A stretch of DNA of 64,000 bases, taken from BJGV01 sp965205785 (GTDB lineage: Bacteria; Pseudomonadota; Gammaproteobacteria; Burkholderiales; Nitrosomonadaceae). Location of the stretch: contig OZ242188.1 of NCBI GenBank assembly GCA_965205785.1, positions 1,240,001-1,304,000 of the forward strand, in the 5' to 3' direction. The position numbers and the translations under genes are program-made. The notes beneath the pieces are model-generated. The model searched no databases. It saw only the letters and a program-made list of their open reading frames with translations, and was not told the DNA's origin. Below are positions 59,092-64,000 of the stretch, piece after piece; the first letter of the stretch is position 1, and every line of letters starts with the position of its first letter.

Positions 59092-59154
59092 TGGCTAGGA
59101 AAAGTTATGTGTTAGTTAACAGGGTTTAGTCGCAATTTAACTTATGGAATAACC

Positions 59155-59802
59155 ATGCTAATACGTAGTATCTTCTTCTCAGGAATCCTGGGATTGAGTT
59201 TAGTTATTTCTCTTACTGCTTCTCACGCAAGTAGTGGCGATGACTTGGTACAAGCTGCTAGTGCCGGAAATCTTCCTAAAGTACGTACCTTGTTGAACAA
59301 GGGCGCAAAGATTAATCATCAAAATGAGTATGGTACAACAGCTCTGATGGCAGCATCCCGGACAGGACGTGTTGAGACAGCGCAGACATTGTTGGCCAAG
59401 GGTGCGGAGATCAATTACCAAGATAATTATAGTACAACAGCCCTGATGAGAGCATCCCGGAATGGGCATGAGGAAATTGTTCAAGCATTGTTGTCTAAGG
59501 GCGCGGAGATAAATTACCAAAATAAAACTGGTGAAACAGCTCTGATGAAAGCGTCTCGGTATGGGCATGTGGTAATAGTACAGGCCCTGCTGGCAAGGGG
59601 TGCAATGATTGATCACCAAAATAAATATGGTGATACAGCCTTGATAAAAGCCGCTTGGCAGGGGCATGTAGAGACTGTACAGGTACTGCTAGCGAAGAGT
59701 GCTAATGTGAGCCTTAAAAATAAACGTAAAAAAACAGCTTTGATGGATGCCAAGACTTTGCAAATCGAAAAACTACTGAAAGCGGCTGGTGCAATAGAAT
59801 AG
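59155..59802 (+). CDS. Periplasmic ankyrin-repeat protein 2
   Basis: A 215-residue exported protein: signal peptide (SIFFSGILGLSLVISLTASHA) then ankyrin repeats with TALMAASRTGRVETAQTLL and three further GHxxIVQALL units. It follows ankyrin 1 by 63 bp and precedes ankyrin 3 by 23 bp, so the three form an operon. Repeat number is one higher than in ankyrin 1. Confidence 0.9.
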   Translation: MLIRSIFFSGILGLSLVISLTASHASSGDDLVQAASAGNLPKVRTLLNKGAKINHQNEYGTTALMAASRTGRVETAQTLLAKGAEINYQDNYSTTALMRASRNGHEEIVQALLSKGAEINYQNKTGETALMKASRYGHVVIVQALLARGAMIDHQNKYGDTALIKAAWQGHVETVQVLLAKSANVSLKNKRKKTALMDAKTLQIEKLLKAAGAIE

Positions 59803-59825
59803 ATTTCAATTGGAGAGTTCTACGA

Positions 59826-60557
59826 ATGATTATTCAGGGCCATGAAAACCGAAAAACAACAGTTATATCCGCAGATAGATTTCTTATAAACCAGAAGAAT
59901 AGTAGGCTGTTTCCATTCACATGGGTGATTCTGGCCTTGGGTTTAATTATCTTTCCAATCACTTCACATGCAGATGATGGCGATGATCTGGTAAAAGCTG
60001 CCAGTACTGGAAATCTTTCCAGAGTTCTTGCTTTGATTGAGGAAGGAGTCGATGTTGATCTTAAAAATAATAATGGAACAACTGCCTTGATTGCATCTAT
60101 AGATGAGGGACACGAGGAAATCGTGCATGCTTTGTTGGATAAGGGCGCAAATGTCGATCAAGCAAAAAATGGGGTAACAGCTCTGATAATGGCATCTTCA
60201 CTAGGACAAGAAACGATCGTGCAGGCTCTATTAACCAAGGGTGCTCAAGTCAACCTTAAAGATGATTTTGGTGGAACAGCTTTGAAGTATGCCAGGACGC
60301 TGAAAATCAAGAAGCTACTGAAAACGGCTGGTGGAAAGGAAAATGCGAGAATACCGGATGATGAGGCCAAAAGATGTAGATATGGTGTTGATCACATGAT
60401 TCAATTTGCGAAGCAATCACTTTCCGAGCCAACAAGTCGGCCTGAGCGAATTGAGAAGCGTCGAAAACTGGTCGAAGACTGGTCTTCTCGCTTGGAGCAA
60501 GGCGAAAACCCATGCTCTGTGTATATGGATATTCAAAAAGCAGCAACAACATTTTAA
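59826..60557 (+). CDS. Periplasmic ankyrin-repeat protein 3 with C-terminal extension
   Basis: 243 residues. A longer N-terminus precedes a membrane/signal segment (FTWVILALGLIIFPITSHA), then three ankyrin repeats (GNLSRVLALIEEGVDVDL, GHEEIVHALLDKGA, GQETIVQALLTKGA). An unrelated C-terminal stretch of about 70 charged residues (KRCRYGVDHMIQFAKQS) is absent from the first two proteins. It is in the same operon. Confidence 0.87.
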   Translation: MIIQGHENRKTTVISADRFLINQKNSRLFPFTWVILALGLIIFPITSHADDGDDLVKAASTGNLSRVLALIEEGVDVDLKNNNGTTALIASIDEGHEEIVHALLDKGANVDQAKNGVTALIMASSLGQETIVQALLTKGAQVNLKDDFGGTALKYARTLKIKKLLKTAGGKENARIPDDEAKRCRYGVDHMIQFAKQSLSEPTSRPERIEKRRKLVEDWSSRLEQGENPCSVYMDIQKAATTF

Positions 60558-60572
60558 AGGAAACTCACATGT

Positions 60573-60606
60573 TGAATGTCTGCTTTGTGCCAAAAGCGAA
60601 CGTTCA
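60573..60606 (-). repeat. Hairpin repeat copy 20 (reversed)
   Basis: TGAATGTCTGCTTTGTGCC and AAAAGCGAACGTTCA. It lies 15 bp after the ankyrin 3 stop. Confidence 0.9.
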
Positions 60607-60636
60607 GGCTTCTTTATTCAAAATTCAGTATTTCTC

Positions 60637-60936
60637 CTAGCCCCATGGGGCTTCATTTATTAATAGTAACAAACCGAATAATGCCAAGATAAGTACAACA
60701 TAGTATAGGAGGTCAGCCTTCCGATATTTTTTAATATTTGGAATATCCTCTGTATCTACCTTGGACTCCCATCCCGAACTAAACGAGAACAAGTACTCAA
60801 TGACGATACTACGTGGATATTTCTTGTTGATGTTGTCAAGTAGATGTTCTGACCTATTCGTAAAGATACCTGCTCCTAATGCATAACTAATCACAAGAAC
60901 GCAAAAGAAATAAATGTAAAAAAGATTAGATGACAT
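60637..60936 (-). CDS. Small two-helix membrane protein, hypothetical
   Basis: 99 residues from an ATG with a strong ribosome site (GGGAGGAAAAA). The N-terminal helix LFYIYFFCVLVISYALGAG and the C-terminal helix LLYYVVLILALFGLLLLI enclose a charged middle part. No family is recognised. Confidence 0.55.
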   Translation of the reverse strand: MSSNLFYIYFFCVLVISYALGAGIFTNRSEHLLDNINKKYPRSIVIEYLFSFSSGWESKVDTEDIPNIKKYRKADLLYYVVLILALFGLLLLINEAPWG

Positions 60937-61014
60937 TTTTTCCTCCCAACAATTATTTGTTTATACCTATATAACGGATAATTTAGAGAGGATGCTGAGG
61001 AATTGAAGGAGTTT

Positions 61015-61049
61015 CTGAACGTCTACTTTGTGCCAAAAGTGGACATTCA
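61015..61049 (-). repeat. Hairpin repeat copy 21 (reversed), with conserved tail
   Basis: CTGAACGTCTACTTTGTGCC and AAAAGTGGACATTCA. To its left, 60970-61014 is the inverse of the copy 3 and copy 17 tails (ATAACGGATAATTT, GATGCTGAGGAATT). Confidence 0.9.
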
Positions 61050-61186
61050 TAAGTATGCGCTATGATAGTTTAGTGTAAACTTATGTTTAATATTAATTTT
61101 ATTAGTATTTTGAGAAACTCTAGAGCTCAAAGGCGGAGTATTAATGTGAACACTTTAAACTATAATCCAATTTAAATGGTGGTTAA

Positions 61187-61687
61187 ATGGTATGGGCTGT
61201 AACATTTGTTGTAATAGTTTTACTATTTATTTTTCCAAAGCAGACGGGAACTATATTAGCTGTCCTTATAGTTGGTATTGGCATAGCTGCGTTAATTAGT
61301 TATATAAATTTACACTATAGAGAGAAGGAACAAGAGTCAGTTGCCGTACTTGTTTCATATGCCTCAGATTCCTGCGATAAAGATATTCCATTATCTTTCA
61401 AAGTTACAAATAGAAGTAAAAAAGTAGTTAATAAAGTTAGTTGGAGTATTATAGCCACAGAGAAAGATTCCAGTACTAATGTTGTTGACTATAAGTCCTT
61501 TCCTGTCTATCAAGGAGAGTATTCTACAAGCTATCATAGCAAGGACTCTACTCCCTATTCAACAGATCAAATACTCAAACCAGGGGAGTCTTTTTCAGTA
61601 TGTTATAAGGCACCTCTAGTTAGGGAAAAATTATCTCCCCAGAATCTTATCTGGAAAGTTAGCAACAAGTATTCGGAATTTCAATAA
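61187..61687 (+). CDS. Membrane-anchored hypothetical protein
   Basis: 166 residues. Two N-terminal membrane helices (VTFVVIVLLFIFP, AVLIVGIGIAALISYI) are followed by a beta-rich domain with two cysteines (SYASDSCDKDIPLSFKV, SVCYKAPLV) that looks immunoglobulin-like. No family is recognised. A single gene between repeats. Confidence 0.55.
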   Translation: MVWAVTFVVIVLLFIFPKQTGTILAVLIVGIGIAALISYINLHYREKEQESVAVLVSYASDSCDKDIPLSFKVTNRSKKVVNKVSWSIIATEKDSSTNVVDYKSFPVYQGEYSTSYHSKDSTPYSTDQILKPGESFSVCYKAPLVREKLSPQNLIWKVSNKYSEFQ

Positions 61688-61754
61688 CTAATAGATACAA
61701 AAAAAAGAGTCTGCTGAAGTGGAAAAAAATAGTTACAGTAATTTTATGTAATCT

Positions 61755-61790
61755 CTGAATGTCCATTTTGTACCATATTCTGATATTCAG
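61755..61790 (-). repeat. Degenerate hairpin repeat copy 22 (reversed)
   Basis: CTGAATGTCCATTTTGTACC and ATATTCTGATATTCAG; the outer CTGAAT and ATTCAG still pair while the core has decayed. Confidence 0.7.
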
Positions 61791-61926
61791 ATATCCATAC
61801 CTATATATAAAATACCCTTTGTTTTTACAGACAATTCTAAATGGTGTTTATCTATATAAATATTTGTTGGTAAAATAGAAATATATTTGTTTATTTAAAC
61901 GTAATTTAATAAAGGAAATGATCGCT

Positions 61927-62064
61927 ATGATAAAAGGTATAGTAATCACTCTACTGATGATGGAGCTACTTACTGAGACAGCAGTAGAATCTAAAATACC
62001 TTCTATGCCTCATAATGGACAAGGACAGTGTCTTACTGAAAATATGAAAGTAATAGAGTGTTAA
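61927..62064 (+). CDS. Small exported peptide, hypothetical
   Basis: 45 residues with a strong ribosome site (AAGGAAATG upstream). It reads MIKGIVITLLMMELLTETAV then SKIPSMPHNGQGQCLTEN and ends in Cys (VIEC). A short hydrophobic N-terminus and two cysteines suggest a secreted or membrane peptide. It could be a toxin-like or regulatory peptide, or a chance ORF. Confidence 0.4.
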   Translation: MIKGIVITLLMMELLTETAVESKIPSMPHNGQGQCLTENMKVIEC

Positions 62065-62071
62065 TAATGGT

Positions 62072-62194
62072 ATGCAAGATCACGAGAAGATAGATTATGT
62101 AGAATTTTCATCAAAAGATATTGAACTAACCAAAGCATTTTTTCTAAGGCTTTTTGGTATAAATATTAATTGTGCTCATTTTTTTCTTCGTTAG
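62072..62194 (+). pseudogene. VOC/glyoxalase-family N-terminal fragment
   Basis: Forty codons read MQDHEKIDYVEFSSKDIELT then KAFFLRLFGININ, the first beta-alpha unit of vicinal-oxygen-chelate proteins, and then stop. The remaining 80 or so residues are missing. It is a remnant left by recombination. Confidence 0.5.
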
Positions 62195-62444
62195 AAATAA
62201 AGTCTAAAAGTTCACATATTGGCCAATGAAAACACTCTTCTACAATTGATACACCGTATATTCTTTTAATTCTATGCATCACTTTCTTTTTATCTCCAAT
62301 TGTTATGTCATATAGTGAAGCTTTGTCAGGAACAAAATATGGGCGCCCACCCTCGTCAAATACAGAATTTATAAATCTTTCTAGTACATCGTTTTGCTTT
62401 CTCCTTTCTAAAGAGTCTGCAAGTGTAAGAATTTTGGCAGTCAT
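62166..62444 (-). CDS. Hypothetical protein
   Basis: A 92-residue soluble protein with KRIYGVSIVEECFHWPICEL near the end. There is no signal or membrane helix and no family I recognise. Its end overlaps the VOC fragment by 29 bp on the other strand. The ribosome site is weak. Confidence 0.45.
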   Translation of the reverse strand: MTAKILTLADSLERRKQNDVLERFINSVFDEGGRPYFVPDKASLYDITIGDKKKVMHRIKRIYGVSIVEECFHWPICELLDFISNEEKNEHN

Positions 62445-62528
62445 AATTAGAAATCCAATTCAAATAAGTTAAAACATATATATCGGATTACTGAATGTGA
62501 ATATTTAGGGAGGGAGAGAAGAAATTTT

Positions 62529-62560
62529 GAGTGTTTGCTTTGTGCCAAAGGTAAACGTTT
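62529..62560 (-). repeat. Degenerate hairpin repeat copy 23 (reversed)
   Basis: GAGTGTTTGCTTTGTGCC and AAAGGTAAACGTTT; the arms still pair partially. Confidence 0.75.
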
Positions 62561-62606
62561 TACCATCCGAAGTTTTTACAATTTTTTTATGAACTTAACC
62601 CCCGAT

Positions 62607-64000
62607 TTATTGTTGTGTACGCAGTGGCGAATGTTGGACTAGCACGATCGTAAGCAGAGGTACTAGTAAGGCAATCAACGAGGCTGTAATCAACAGCCAA
62701 CCAAGTTCACTGTAATCCGCCGCGGTCTTGATAACATCGGTGGCGCGGTCATGGATCTCCCGGGTAACTAGATAAAATTCATTTAAATATTTGGTCCCAA
62801 GACTCGCGGCCGATAATGCCAAATTAGTGAAGGATGCCATTACTGCAAAAAACGTGGCCTTCAAATGCGGAGGTGCATTTTTCGCAATCCAGGTTAGCAT
62901 TGGAATCATAGCAATCTGGCCGAGCGGTGATTCGATAGTAGTATCGATGATTGCTATAAATCGCGCATCGACGATGCCCTCGGTGCGTGCAGCAGTCCAC
63001 TCATGCAGCCCATAATAAAGCCCGATGTTGGGTAGTGAGAGGATACCTGCAGCAATGGTTAGGATCATGACCACGAAAGCGATAGAGCGTGTTGCCATCA
63101 TCGGCCGCAGCAGTACCATGCCAAAAAGTGCGAGGACTGAACCTATTAAGGACAATACCGAAAGGAAGCGTTGATCGAATCCGAGTACATCGATTTCGAA
63201 CCAACTTGCACTCGGACCAGGTAAAGGGACCGCGCGAAATACAAAGATAATTATTGCTGTCCCTACCAGCATTTTTCGTACATCAGGCTCAAGTTCGAGT
63301 AGTAACCGGTACATCAGGAATAGAATAATACCTGCTGAACCTAGAAAAATGATTTCTTGCGCCATTGGTATTTGGCTGATACCCATTGCCAGCGTGAATA
63401 CAGTAAAAATGAGACTGCCACCTAGTATCCACCAGTTCGGATGTGTTTTTCCAGCGGGTGCAAACAGCAATTTATCGATACTTTTATGATCGTGGCCTTG
63501 CTCATGCAGTTTGCGGGCACGACGTTTTAATAAAAAGGTGCCAAGAATGACTCCAGTGATCGAGATGAGCGGTATGATCAGCGCCAACATGTATATGTCT
63601 GCGTAAATACTGACTTTCATTTCCTCGGACATATTCTCGACGTCCTCAAACAGAGTGATATTCAAAACGGCAACTGCAATAAGGCCGCCGATAATTGCGG
63701 TGCGTCCGAGGGTCTGCATCGTGGTGTGCATCACCTTGATTTCTTTATCTGGGAAGGGATTTCCATGCTCGTCTATTGTTGGTACCGCCTCTACTGTCAT
63801 CGCATCCGCGACTACGTCCTGAACGACGTAGCCGGTTGGTGCGAGCAGGGTAGCAATCACAAACCAGACTTCGATTTTCATGATCTCTGCCATTATTTCA
63901 GTGTGGGCAATGATAGCGTACATGATCCCGATACTGAGGGCTATCAGACTTGCACCGATATAGACAAGGACTGCTTTCTGGCGCCAAATCAGGTCGACAA
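62607..64000 (-). CDS. Major-facilitator-type transporter (BT1/folate-biopterin-like), 5' end beyond window
   Basis: The frame stays open to the right edge, so the N-terminus is outside. About 460 residues with ten or more membrane helices are visible: MIAFAIGLS-like helices, APTGYVVQDVVADAMTVE (resembling the DGLxVE block of BT1-type carriers) and a central charged loop RRARKLHEQGHDHKS. It ends close to VLVQHSPLRTQQ. The GC content is clearly higher than in the neighbouring genes. The substrate is unknown. Confidence 0.75.
   Translation of the reverse strand, partial: VDLIWRQKAVLVYIGASLIALSIGIMYAIIAHTEIMAEIMKIEVWFVIATLLAPTGYVVQDVVADAMTVEAVPTIDEHGNPFPDKEIKVMHTTMQTLGRTAIIGGLIAVAVLNITLFEDVENMSEEMKVSIYADIYMLALIIPLISITGVILGTFLLKRRARKLHEQGHDHKSIDKLLFAPAGKTHPNWWILGGSLIFTVFTLAMGISQIPMAQEIIFLGSAGIILFLMYRLLLELEPDVRKMLVGTAIIIFVFRAVPLPGPSASWFEIDVLGFDQRFLSVLSLIGSVLALFGMVLLRPMMATRSIAFVVMILTIAAGILSLPNIGLYYGLHEWTAARTEGIVDARFIAIIDTTIESPLGQIAMIPMLTWIAKNAPPHLKATFFAVMASFTNLALSAASLGTKYLNEFYLVTREIHDRATDVIKTAADYSELGWLLITASLIALLVPLLTIVLVQHSPLRTQQ

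Noticed and set aside
59200..59667. 155-codon minus-strand ORF opposite ankyrin gene 2
   Set aside because: It is the mirror of the periodic ankyrin codons; no start context or homology-like pattern.
36850..62620. Integron-type attC cassette array
   Set aside because: The repeats lack the GTTRRRY/RYYYAAC core boxes and the paired inner boxes of attC sites. Core genes and operons are included, and no integron integrase is present.

Overview
The window looks like a low-GC (roughly 38-40%) betaproteobacterial chromosome. The evidence is a petA-petB-petC-sspA block, a DUF3422 gene, trmL and tRNA genes with encoded CCA. A Nitrosomonadaceae-type host is my best guess, but that is inference from gene content and not a database result. 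Two stretches differ in base composition: about 20.1-27.6 kb (GC-rich, repeat-rich, surface protein plus toxin-antitoxin genes) and the transporter at the right edge (62.6-64 kb).

Region by region. (1) 1-14.3 kb, minus strand: a nearly complete aryl-polyene (APE)-type type II polyketide cluster with tightly overlapping genes. It encodes a ketosynthase-like protein, acyltransferase, two acyl carrier proteins, a COG4648 membrane protein, an AMP-ligase fused to a dehydratase, glycosyltransferase, acyltransferase, thioesterase, LolA-like carrier, MMPL exporter, FAD oxidoreductase, DUF3261 lipoprotein, KS, DH, KR and a second KS cut by the left edge. Diverging from it is a phosphopantetheinyl transferase that can activate the carrier proteins. 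(2) 14.4-17 kb: three genes carrying frame disruptions (a T9 tract at a signal peptide, a DUF4410 lipoprotein, a START-domain protein). (3) 17.6-27.6 kb: a voltage-gated K+ channel with an in-frame heptanucleotide repeat, a BRCT protein, a three-repeat type I-E-like CRISPR remnant, and an autotransporter-like adhesin preceded by 21 heptanucleotide units. Next come a RelE/NadS toxin-antitoxin pair, an Mrr fragment, duplicated tail pieces of the adhesin gene, two coiled-coil genes, a Doc remnant and a HigBA pair. (4) 28-36.3 kb: TetR regulator, MerT-like protein, small hypotheticals, a P4-type integrase, a CRP-site-preceded dihaem peroxidase, adhesin-E, DUF3293 and SRPBCC proteins. (5) 36.4-39.8 kb: a small island bounded by an 18-bp duplication of the tRNA-Ser 3' end, with an integrase fragment, acyltransferase 3 and a 2OG oxygenase. 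(6) 40-64 kb: the cytochrome bc1 operon, sspA, tRNA-Thr, phoX with a candidate Pho box, trmL, many single small genes, a Do-type protease, lipoproteins, an NHL protein, three tandem ankyrin proteins, and a transporter cut by the right edge.

The most striking unexplained structure is a family of about 23 hairpin repeats (core GTCCGC-TTTTGGCAC-AAAGCGGAC). Copies lie between almost every pair of genes from 30 kb onward. Seventeen consecutive copies point the same way irrespective of gene strand, then the last five point the other way. The second main candidate is a cluster of simple-sequence contingency-type repeats (T9, CCCCAAA x6, GACTMCA x21) in cell-surface or membrane genes between 14.4 and 20.1 kb. 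The heptamer tract before the adhesin gene lies between a well-placed ribosome site and start codon and the adhesin reading frame, and loss of one unit would fuse the two frames.
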